Shown here piece by piece: positions 12,801 through 24,800 of a stretch of DNA of 64,000 nt. Location of the stretch: positions 3,445,501 to 3,509,500 of the forward strand of contig NC_069131.1 of the NCBI RefSeq assembly GCF_026914265.1, written 5' to 3'. Each line of letters opens with the position of its first letter. Position 1 is the stretch's first letter. The DNA is from Mya arenaria. Its lineage: Eukaryota > Mollusca > Bivalvia > Myida > Myidae. The notes below the pieces were generated by a model. The model was not told the DNA's origin. It was given only the letters and a program-made list of their open reading frames with translations, and made no database searches. The translations under genes were made by a program, and so were the position numbers.

Positions 12801-15800
12801 AAAACATCACACATTCACAATCATATTAAATAATAATTTAGTTTTTTTTAAATTATATTATATTTCAAAAACACTGCAAAAGACAAGACACTTAGTTTCA
12901 ATTTCTTGATTTAATACAGTGATGATTATCAATTTTTATGAAGGGAGATGGGTCTTACACTCTAACCAGTGCAATTTGCATGTTCTTAGTTGCTCAGTTA
13001 TTACCTTTCTTAAAATTCTCCTCTTGATCTGAGCCACGCCAAAATGATGGGAGATGCTTTTGTTTTTCCATCAGAATGTATAGCACCTCTGTGTTTCTGT
13101 TTGTCTCCTGAAATAGTAAAAGTTTATTAATAATAATAACAATAATAATAATCAGTGACTTTTATTGCAATAATCAGTGACTTTTATTGAAATAATTTTC
13201 ACCGATTGTGCCTTGCACATTGGGGAACAAAGTTGACTTCTGAGGAGAAGATTTTTCCATATAGACATATAGCAAAAAATAGCTCCGCACCCTGGAGCAA
13301 TGTTTTTTATTAATCAATATCCAGTGAAAAAATTCATACAGGGTATTGAAACATATTTTGCTTCAAATGAAGACTTTTAACAAAGATAACTTAACTAGCT
13401 CTTCATCATATTAAATAAAAATTAACACAGTCTATGCCGCACACGGAGCCCCGCATTTGATCTTTTACCAAAGTTTGATTGAGAGTTTAGTTTCACATCG
13501 ACAAGTCTTTACAGGTCTATTAAAGCTGCACTCTCACAGATTGAACATTTTGAAAAAGGTTATATTTTTTATCTTGGAATGAACCAATATATGCGAAAAT
13601 GATGACAAAAATGTCTTTGAATTCCCGTCAAACATGTCCGAACCAAATTCAAACTATGGATAATCACTGTCATTCACGATGAAATTCAGCACTTCTTGCC
13701 AAGTATATATACCCTTTCTTTAAGCAGAAGGCAAATTAAAACAAACACATTTGTCCGAAATTTAATCAAACTTTAAATGGTAGTAGGATTGTCATTTGTT
13801 CACGTAAATTTCAAGAATCAGGAAGTGGGGAACATTATAAAGCCATTTAACGATACAAACAAGACGATTTTCTATTGAATGTACAATAGTAGTACCGGGG
13901 TAATATGCAAATAGTTATTATCTCAAGACAAGAGGGCCATGATGGCCCTGTATCGCTCACCTGTAGCTTTGCTAAATAAAGTGAACATTCTGACCTATTA
14001 TCATAAAGATCCAATGAAAAGTATGGCCCCTAGAGGCCACTCTTTTATTTGTCCCACTGACCTAGTTTTTTACCCCACATGACCCTATCAGTAGGCAATG
14101 CTTCAAACCAAATATTTAAGACCTAGTCCTTGTGGCTTCAGACAAGAAAATTTTAAAGTTTTTTCCTATATAAGCCTATGTAAAACTTGTGACACCCAGG
14201 GTGAGGCCTCTTTTCACCACAGGTGCACAAATTGAGCAATCTTGGTAGCGGGCCACTAGGTTATGCCACATATAAAATGCCAATGTCTTGTTGGTTTAGA
14301 CAAGAAGTTTTTTGTTCTATATAAGCCTATGCAAAACTTGTGACTCCCCCCAGGATAGGGCCTCTTCTCCCCAGGGGCATAAATTGAACAATCTTGGTAG
14401 AGGACCACTTGGTTATGATACATACCAAATATTGAATGAGTAGGCCTTGCATTTTCAGACAAGAAGATTTTTAAACACTTTCCTTATATAAGCCTATGTA
14501 AAACTTGTGACCCCCTAGGTGGGGCCTCTTATCACTTCAGGGGCATAATTTGAATAATCTCGGTAGAGAACCACAAGGTAAAGCTACATACCATATATCA
14601 AATGCCTAGGCCTTGTGGTTTTAGACAAGATTTTAAGTTTTCACTAAATAAGCCTATGTAAAACTTGCGACCCCGGGCAGGGCCTCTTATCACTCCAGAG
14701 GCATAATTAGAACAATCTTGGTAGATGTCCATAAAGTAATTATACATGCCAAATATCAAAGCCCTAGGACTTCTAGTTTTGGAGAAGATTTGTTAAGTTT
14801 TCCATATCTAAGTCTATGTAAACCACGTGACCCGGGGCGGGGTCATTTTTGACCCCAGGGGCATAATTTGAACAATCTTGGTAGAGGTCCATTAGGTGAT
14901 GCTACATATCAAATATTAAAGCTCTAGGCCTTGTGGTTTTGGAGGAGAATGTTTTTTAAGTTTTTCTTATCGGTTACCATGGCAACCAGAGTTTCGCATG
15001 GAATCCATGTCTTTGAACAACTTTGGTAGAGCTTCATGCAAGGAACATCCCTGCCAAGTTTCATCATGATTCGCCAAGGGGTTAAGGAGATGTTGTTCGA
15101 AGCAAAATGTTGACGAACGACGTACATCAAGCGGTCACAAATTGTGACCTCTATTGTGTTCACAAGGTTTTTCTACTAATTGACCTATTGACCTAGTTAT
15201 TGACGGTAAATGACCCAATATCGAACTTGACCTAGATTTTATAGAGATGATCATTCTGACCAAGTTACATTTAGATTAGGCTTAAGTTGTGACCTCTATT
15301 GTGTTCACAAGGTTTTTATACTAATTGACCTAGTGACCTAGTTATTGACCGCGAATGACCCAATATCGAACTTGACCTATATTTTTCTAGAGATGATCAT
15401 TCTGACCAAGTTGAATTGAGTTAAGCCTAAAATTGTGACCTCTATTGTGTTCACAAGGTTTTTCTACTAATTGACCTAGTGACCTAATTTTTTGACCTGG
15501 GTTGATCCAATATGGAACTTGACCTAGCTTATGTTAAGATGATCATTCTGACCAAGTTTCATTAAGATAAGGCTAAAATTGTGACCTCTATTTTGTTCAC
15601 AAGGTTTTTCTAATAATTGACCTAGTGACCTAGTTATTGACTGCGTATGACCCAATATCGAACTTGACCCAGATTTTATAGAGATGATCATTCTGACCAA
15701 GTTGCATTAAGATTAGGCTAAAATTGTGACCTCTATTGTGTTCACAAGGTTTTTGTACTAATTGACCTAGTGACCTAGTTATTGACCGCAGATGACCCAA

Positions 15801-18800
15801 TATCGAACTTGACCTAGATTTTATAGAGATGATCATTCTGACCAAGTTGCATTGAGATTAGGCTAAAATTGTGACCTCTATTGTGTTCACAAGGTTTTTG
15901 TACTAATTGACCTAGTGACCTAGTTATTGACCGTGAATGACCCAATATCAAACTTGACCTACATTTTATAGCGATGATCATTCTGACCAAGTTGCATTGA
16001 GATTAGGCTAAAATTGTGACCTATATTGTGTTCACAAGGTTTTTCTACTAATTGACCTAGTGACCTAGTTATTGACCGCGGATGACCCAATATCGAACTT
16101 GACCTAAATTTTATAGAGATGATCATTCTGACCAAGTTGCATTGAGATTAGGCTAAAATTGTGACCTCTAATGTGTTCACAAGGTATTTCTACTAATTGA
16201 CCTACTCACCTAGTTTTTGACCCCAGATGACCCAATATCGAACTTGACCTAGATTTCATAGAGATGATCAGTCTGACCAAGTTTCATAAAGATTAGGTCA
16301 AAATTGTGACCTCTGTTGTGTTCACAAGGTTTTTCTAATAATTGACCTAGTGACCTAGTTATTGACTGCGGATGACCCAATATCGAACTTGACCTAGATT
16401 TTATAGAGATGATCATTCTAACCAACTTGCATTGAGATTAGGCTAAAATTGTGACCTCTATTGTGTTCACAAGGTTTTTGTACTAATTGACCTACTGACC
16501 TAGTTGTTGACCGCGGATGACCCAATATCGAACTTGACCTACATTTTATAGAGATGATCATTCTGACCAAGTTGCATTGAGATTAGGCTAAAATTGTGAC
16601 CTCTATTGTGTTCACAAGGTTTTTCTACTAATTGACCTAGTGACCTAGTTTTTGACCTGGGTTGACCCAATATGGAACTTGACCTAGCTTATGTTAAGAT
16701 GATCATTCTGACCAAGTTTCATTAAGATAAGGCTAAAATTGTGACCTCTATTTTGTTCACAAGGTTTTTCTAATAATTGACCTAGTGACCTAGTTATTGA
16801 CCGCGGATGACCCAATATCGAACTTGACCCAGATTTTATAGAGATGATCATTCTGACCAAGTTGCATTAAGATTAGCCTAAAATTGTGACCTCTATTGTG
16901 TTCACAAGGTTTTTGTACTAATTGACCTAGTGACCTAGTTATTGACCGCGGATGACCCAATATCGAACTTGACCTAGATTTTATAGAGATGATCATTCTG
17001 ACCAAGTTGCATTGAGATTAGGCTAAAATTGTGACCTCTAATGTGTTCACAAGGTTTTTGTACTAATTGACCTAGTGACCTAGTTATTGACCGTGAATGA
17101 CCCAATATCAAACTTGACCTACATTTTACAGCGATGATCATTCTGACTAATTTGCATTGAGATTAGGCTAAAATTGTGACCTCTATTGTGTTCACAAGGT
17201 TTTTCTACTAATTGACCTAGTGACCTAGTTATTGACCGCGGATGACCCAATATCGAACTTGACCTAGATTTTATAGAGATGATCATTCTGACCAAGTTGC
17301 ATTGAGATTAGGCTAAAATTGTGACCTCTATTGTATTCACAAGGTTTTTCTACTAATTGACCTAGTTTTTGACCTGGGTTGACCCAATATGGAACTTGAC
17401 CTAGCTTATGTTAAGATGATCATTCTGACCAAGTTTCATTAAGATAAGGCTAAAATTGTGACCTCTATTTTGTTCACAAGGTTTTTCTAATAATTGACCT
17501 AGTGACCTAGTAATTGACTGCATATGACCCAATATCGAACTTGACCCAGATTTTATAGAGATGATCATTCTGACCAAGTTGCATTAAGATTAGCCTAAAA
17601 TTGTGACCTCTATTGTGTTCACAAGGTTTTTGTACAAATTGACCTAGTGACCTAGTTATTGACCGCGGATGACCCAATATAGAACTTGACCTAGATTTTA
17701 TAGAGATGATCATTCTGTCCAAGTTGCATTGAGATTAGGCTAAAATTGTGACCTCTATTGTGTTCACAAGGTTTTTGTACTAATTGACCTAGTGACCTAG
17801 TTATTGACCGTGAATGACCCAATATCAAACTTGACCTACATTTTACAGCGATGATCATTCTGACCAATTTGCATTGAGATTAGGCTAAAATTGTGACCTC
17901 TATTGTGTTCACAAGGTTTTTCTACTAATTGACCTAGTGACCTAGTTATTGACCGCGGATGACCCAATATCAAACTTGACCTAGATTTTATAGAGATGAT
18001 CATTCTGACCAAGTTACATTGAGATTAGGCTAAAATTGTGACCTCTAATGTGTTCACAAGGTATTTCTACTAATTGACCTACTGACCTAGTTTTTGACCC
18101 CAGATGACCCAATATCGAACTTGACCTAGATTTCATAGAGATGATCAGTCTGACCAAGTTTCATACAGATTAGGTCAAAATTGTGACCTCTGTTGTGTTC
18201 ACAAGGTTTTTCTAATAATTGACCTAGTGACCTAGTTATTGACTGCGGATGACCCAATATCGAACTTGACCTAGATTTTATAGAGATGATTATTCTGACC
18301 AAGTTGCATTGAGATTAGGCTAAAATTGTGACCTCTATTGTGTTCACAAGGTTTTTGTACTAATTGACCTAGTGACCTAGTTGTTGACCGCGGATGACCC
18401 AATATTGAACTTGACCTACATTTTATAGAGATGATCATTCTGACCAAGTTGCATTGAGATTAGGCTAAAATTGTGACCTCTATTGTGTTCACAAGGTTTT
18501 TCTACTAATTGACCTAGTGACCTAATTATTGACCGCGGATGACCCAATATCGAACTTGACCTAGATTTTATAGAGATGACCATTCTGACCAAGTTGCATT
18601 GAGATTAGGCTAAAATTGTGACCTCTATTGTGTTCAGAAGGTTTTTCTACTAATTGACCTAGTGACCTAGTTTTTGACCCCAGATGACCCAATATCGAAC
18701 TTGACCTAGATTTTATAGAGATGATCAGTCTGACCAAGTTTCATAAAGATTAGGTCAAAATTGTGACCTCTATTGTGTTCACAAGCAATTGTGAACGGAC

Positions 18801-21800
18801 GGACGGACGGACGGACGGACGGACGGACGGACGGACGGACGAAGAGTGATCACAAAAGCTCACCTTGTCACTACGTGACAGGTGAGCTAAAAAGGACATC
18901 AAGACCAGTTCATTTACCAGTAGCATCTGACAGTCAATAATGGTTCTGAGTTTAAAGAGCATAATTTCCATTTTATTGTTAGTTTAATCATTATATATTT
19001 AACACCAGTTGTGAAGAAGGAGTTATCATTATATAAGATTATATTATCTGGCAGTGGTTGAAAATGTAAAGTGAGACAAGTTTTTTACCTGTTATTGAAC
19101 AAACTGTTATGTTGGCAGGACTGTCCTCCTCAGCAATGCAAGAACAGCAATGAATGGCTGGCACTCTGTAAAATAGCGATTAAAATATTTTGTCCAATTA
19201 AAACTGTCCCTTTCTAAACAATCCATCAGCAATATATATAAATGAGCTGCGCCATGTGGAAATGTATCTTGGGAAGTTTCCATTCCATGTAATGATGTCA
19301 TAAAGATGAGCAGAAGACATTACTTACTATGCAGTAAAAGTTCTTACTTTTACAGTAAAGATATCTTTTTTTGAGAAAATTTATCAAAGTGAGCTCTTTT
19401 ATGTCATGTTTCTAAGTCTTGTAGACATCTATGTTACATATATAAATAATAAACAGGAATAAAATGAGGAGTTGTGTACACACTTATTCCTCCTTATGTA
19501 CTGTGTAACTCAAGAAAAACAATCCATAATTCTAGTAAATCTCTAGAATTCCCTTACTTTTCTCGCTGTACAAAAATGAATGAGGAGTTGCAAACAAGCA
19601 GGGCCATAAAACTTTTTCTATTTAAACTGTACCACAACAGCAATTTAAAGACAGTGACACTCATTGATGGAATAGGCACTTAGACAGCTAATTTTCTGAG
19701 AAATGGAGATCAGACTAAATTCTCCAGAGATAATTTATAGATTTATTTGAAATAAAGAACATGTTACAGTGTTTGTGTTAAACTTGTTACTTATTCCTGA
19801 TTTAACAAAATCATTACCTTCAAAATGGTGATAAAATAAAAACAAATATATCTTATTAAACACTGTTTACTATCACATCTGTACCCCCCCCCCCCCCCCC
19901 CGTTCTTACATACTTAAGCGGCTGTTACCAAAGTAAAGAATGAAAGGTCCACAAGGAAACCATGAAGCATGAGAATCCTGTTTACTAATTTGATTTTAAA
20001 TCACCCAAAAGGCTTTCTACACATAATGGTTCCTTAATTTAAATCTAGTCTCCAAAGGTGTCACAGTTGTGATTTCATTGAAAGACTTGAGATACGTTAT
20101 TTAAAAACATGACGAAAGGAAAGCTTAAACGCAGAAGTCTGGCCGGGTTTATGAGCCTGGAAATAAATACGCAAAAGCTCACCATGCTGCTAAGGAGTCT
20201 TATATAATTCCGGGCCCCAGTTCAGCTGGTTGATTCCACAAGGCTGGAAAACCGGCCCGGTGCACCCAAGCTTCACCATCGGCAGTATCTGCAAGAGGAG
20301 GGTGTAAATCTGGGAAAACGCATTTATAATCAATTTGCAAAAGTTCTTATCCGTCATAAGTAGTGAACATGTATGTGGCTTATAGAACATCTGAAATTAA
20401 GTTTAATGAAGGAGACAAAGTTCAGTCTGAGATCTAAACCTGGATTTTGATGCTGAAATTGTAAGGGCCGAATTCAGAACATCCACTCTCACTCACACTC
20501 CAACCACATTCCCGTAAGGGACACTCAAATGATCACTTGAGTGGAATATGGGGAGTGACACTCAAGTGATCTGTTCGTATTCACACGCCTCGCTAACACT
20601 CCACTTCATCAAGCGAGCAATACAGTATATAATTATACACGTATGTTAACATGATCATATCGGATTATCTGTTTGACTATGGTGATGTTTACATTATACA
20701 TTGTAAACATATGTTTATTTGAGATCTGAGTACCTTATTGTTAGTTATGGCCACAAATAAATGATAATAAGTGTTATTCTGAAACTGAAATTTACATTTT
20801 AAAACAATTGGTTAATAAAAATAAACGTTTTGTGTTGTAAATAACTGTTGCAAAATACGTTTAAATGCATGTTTTTTGTTGTCGTTGTTGTTGCTGTTTT
20901 AAATATATAGCCGTTTTCCATTGTATCACGTAATTCAAATATGTATTCATATATAATCTTGCTTATGTATTCTACATAAAGAGGTCTTGGGCGTTTGAAA
21001 ATAATATATGGAAGTTGAAAAAATGGACGTTGAAAAAATAGCAGATGGATAGAATTAGCGAATGAATCTACTTCTTATGGGGAAATAACATTTCGGAGTG
21101 AAAAACAACTCAAGAAATGTAGGGGAAAATGGATGAAGATGACGATAATAATAATAATAATGATGATGATGTTGATGATGATATGGTGGTGTTGGTGTTG
21201 GTGGTGCTGCTGCTGGTGGTGGTGGTGGTGCTGCTGCTGCTGATGATGATGAAAATGATAATAATAATAATAATAATAATAATAATAGTAATAATAATCC
21301 AGCTGAAAGTAGGCTGGAAAATACATATAAATTCCCTTACCACGCTATGAAATGGCCTAGCGGCGTCAAGTTAGCGCCCTGGCAGCCTAGCCGCCTCATG
21401 TGACTAGCGGCCTAAAATTGTTTCCTATTCCAAAGCATTTTATATGCGTTCTTTTCTAAAACAATGATAAATTAAATGTCCTTTTCATAAATCGACATCC
21501 TTTAGCGAATATCAGCATTTCCCCCTTTTCATGGGCTGCTGGATTGAGTTTTGGGGATTTTTAGGGGCTAGGCCACCAGGCCGCCAAGTTCACGCCCCAA
21601 GACCGCTCAAGCGTGATGTATTTTGCATAGGAAAACAATTATTTTAGCATTGTTTTAGAAGAAAACTCATATAAAAAAAACCATATAAAAATGCTCTGAA
21701 GTAGAAAACAATTTAAGGCCACTAATGTACGACTAAAAACATTGATTTATCTTATTTTCCATTTAAACCATTGAACCTTGAAATAGATAACAAATTTAGG

Positions 21801-24800
21801 CAGCTAGTCCGCCAACCTCACGCCGCTAGGCCGCTAACTTCATGCCGCTAGGATGCTAACTTCACGTACCTTTAGCTGCCTGTCTTTGCAGCCATTGATG
21901 AATTGCAAACATCAACATTGCTGGGGGTTCAAGATCATTGCGAAACAAAACAAATATATGATAGGCGCATCCTTTTGAATTTGTTTTGTTTATAGATGGC
22001 CACGTTATTGAATGAACATGTACTTCAATGGATTATCCCGGTCTCTTAAATATTGTCTGGGAACGAGCATGTCCCTTATTTGTTCCAAATATTTGATATA
22101 TTTCATCTTTTCTACTTGCCATGTACTTTTTTCACATACACTCATTCAATTCCTATTCACAACCAATCCTCGAGGGCGGTTCAAGTGGCCTAGCCGAGCA
22201 CTCACAAATGTCCCACTCACGCAAAACACTTGAGTCTCACTCACACCTGTGAATACGGATATACCTTTCACTCGAAAATATCTCGACCGTTATGTGATTA
22301 CAGAGGATTAACTCATTGAGTGTGAGTGAGAGTGATTGTTCTGAATTCGGCCCTATGTTTTGTTCAAATGAAGTATAAACTTACAGTGAGTACAGAGATA
22401 TCTTGAAGTCCAGATTTATCGCTTACCTGAAGTTCGTAGGGCTACAATTGAGAGCTTTTCTGTAAATTGCAGGAACTGTCCCCATGAGCCTATTGTCTGT
22501 TAGGGGAATGGTGGCTTAGGTGATTGGTGGTACCACTCTGCATTTCTTATCCACACAAAACACAGTGTATCTGAAAATGACAGAGAATGGCCATGTACTT
22601 GTGAAAGCTATGCTAGAAATATGCCGTTATGAGTGTATCAGATGACATTTCCACACAGAAATTGTGAGGCCTCCAATACAGCAGTACTGACATCAATGAC
22701 GAAAACATATATATCTGTCATGGAGCTATGCTGGTTCTGTGGCGTCAAAACCACTGCAACTGGGCAATTCACTAGAAACATCTTTTCAGAAAAAAGAAAC
22801 AACCAATACTGGGTAGCCTTTGTCACCCAGTGAACACCCAGAGCATCTAGTTACTTTGAGCATCTATTTACTTAGAAGTAGCCACATTAAGATCTCAAAT
22901 TAACAAAAAAGTGTATCCGTAAGCTTTCAAATATTGAACGAAGTGCAACTTTAAGGGGGGCTGCGAGCAAATATTGTCAAGGGCAGAAATCTCGCAGAAG
23001 TTCGAAAAAGATTATGCAAAGCTCTAGCTTGGTGATTTTGGCCCAATTTCAAATTGTTACTCAGTAACACGGCGGCGTAAATTTAATCTAACATCAATAT
23101 AGTTACACAGGAAAATAAGAAATAGCTTTAAACTCTCTAACATTCATGGCAGAGTGTCTGATGACGGTCCAGTATGCCAAAAGGACGGAGAATATGTGAA
23201 GCATGCACATACACACCTTTACAACCCAACAGTTGGTTATGGTTTCACAGTTATTCATTTACACAAACTCACAATCAATCAATCAATGCACACCCACCTG
23301 GAAAGGTACGACATCCTTTGGAAGAGATGAATCTTGCAGTCTGGTAGACGGTTGCTGACTTAACTTTATTGTACCATTGGTCCAAGCAGCAACTGCAATT
23401 AGATAAACATGTTGATGTTCGCACAAAGCTTTGTATTGAGTAAAATTAAACATGCAGCCTGTTGGCTGGGGTAACATATCTAAATCCCCAAATCATGAAA
23501 TGGATGATCTGATCCCAGCCAACAGATCAGCGAAACACGAAATGTATTGCGTGTCCAGGGGGGGGGGTCCCAAGGATATCTTGATGCAACTTACCATAGC
23601 CGCCTTGCGTTTTTGTTCACAAAGCCGGCACACACAGTTCATTCTCAGTTTGCATGTTGTGTACTGAAAAGTTCCAGCTTTCCATGACACTCACAATAAA
23701 CCTATCCATGAATTAAAACAAATTAACAAACAAGAGATGTTTGTGAAACATTATGCCCCCTGAGCGCCAAGTTGCCAGAAATATTTGGACAATTGAATGA
23801 AATATGCATGGACTGAAATGACAGCTGATTTGTCATTGGATGCATATGAGGCAGGTCATCTACTGGTCATACCTAATCTTCATGTCAAGTTTGATGACCA
23901 TAGGTCCGGGAATTGTTGAGTTATCACTCGGACAAGCTTTGGTCTTCCAACAGACCGACCGACATGTGCAAAGCAATTATATAACCCCTCTGCTTCGAAG
24001 GGGGGCATAATTAAACTAGATGTTCACTGAAAACTGATACTTCAACTCATGCATTTAGTGACATATAAATTTCTACTGTCTACTATATAAGACAAATATC
24101 AGAACAATACTCTTACTTTAAAACTTTACTGAAGAAAATATATCCTTGATGATCATCTATCTTAGTTTGAAACAAACATGGCACTTAGTGGATAGAGGAG
24201 CTTGAGGCAAATTTTCTCCAAAATTGCATAAGATGCACTTTACTTATGATAACTTAAGAAGGCAAATAAATGCCCAACTAAAATAGTAACATAAAAGAAA
24301 ATCATTTCTATACAAACATTTATACATCAATCCCAATCATCTGTGCATGCATTAAAAAAATATGGACAATCAGAAAACCTTTTTTCAGCTTACAGTCACA
24401 CTGACCTTGACCTTTGACCCACTGACCTCAAAATCAATAGGGTTCATCTGCTGGTCATGACCAATAAGCCTACCTAGTATGAGGTCCCTGGGTCAAAGCG
24501 TTCTCAAGTTATTGATCGGAAACCGTTTTTCATGTTAAGGTCACACTGACCTTGACCTTTGACCCACTGACCTCAAAATCAATAGGGTTCATCTGCTGGT
24601 CATGACCAATACACCTACCAAGTATGAGGTCCCTGGGTCAAAGCGTTCTCAAGTTATTGATCGGAAACCGTTTTTCATGTAAAGGTCACACTGACCTTGA
24701 CCTTTGACCCACTGACCTCAAAATCAATAGGGTTCATCTGCTGGTCATGACCAATAAGCCTACCTAGTATGAGGTCCCTGGGTCAAAGCGTTCTCAAGTT

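Larger units (their letters stand above)
13929..18893. mobile_element. Giant pearl-like (HINE-type) element with two tandem cores
   Basis: The head is 'gggccatgatggccctgtat' then 'cgctcacctg'. The core is about 5 units of roughly 160 bp (14.0-15.1 kb) followed by about 25 units of 145 bp. Then comes (ACGG)n at 18793-18842 and a terminal hairpin, where 'agctcacctt' pairs with 'gtgacaggtgagct', finishing in CTAA. This order of tandem core, ACGG tetranucleotide and hairpin matches the pearl elements described from Crassostrea virginica and related Helentron-like HINEs (established). Those usually carry only a few core units, so this copy is greatly expanded. No protein coding. Confidence 0.8.
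20465..22353. mobile_element. TIR element with 'GGGCCGAATTCAGAAC' ends (Harbinger-like?)
   Basis: The left end is 'gggccgaattcagaacatcc' then 'actctcactcacactc'. The right end, reverse-complemented, is 'gggccgaattcagaacaatc' then 'actctcactcacactc'. TIRs are therefore at least 36 bp with two or three differences. Flanks are TAA (left) and TAT (right), possibly a decayed 3-bp TWA duplication as in PIF/Harbinger elements (inference). Subterminal CACTCAAGTGA-type palindromes repeat. No transposase is visible; the interior is a compound microsatellite and 'aggccgc' repeats. Confidence 0.75.

Noticed and set aside
15630..17722. Three nearly identical 71-codon minus-strand frames
   Set aside because: They span 145-bp monomers and recur with them; repeat artefacts.
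21075..21350. Poly-His/Gln, poly-Ser/Thr and poly-Asp/Val open frames
   Set aside because: They arise from the compound trinucleotide microsatellite; three overlapping frames are open at once.
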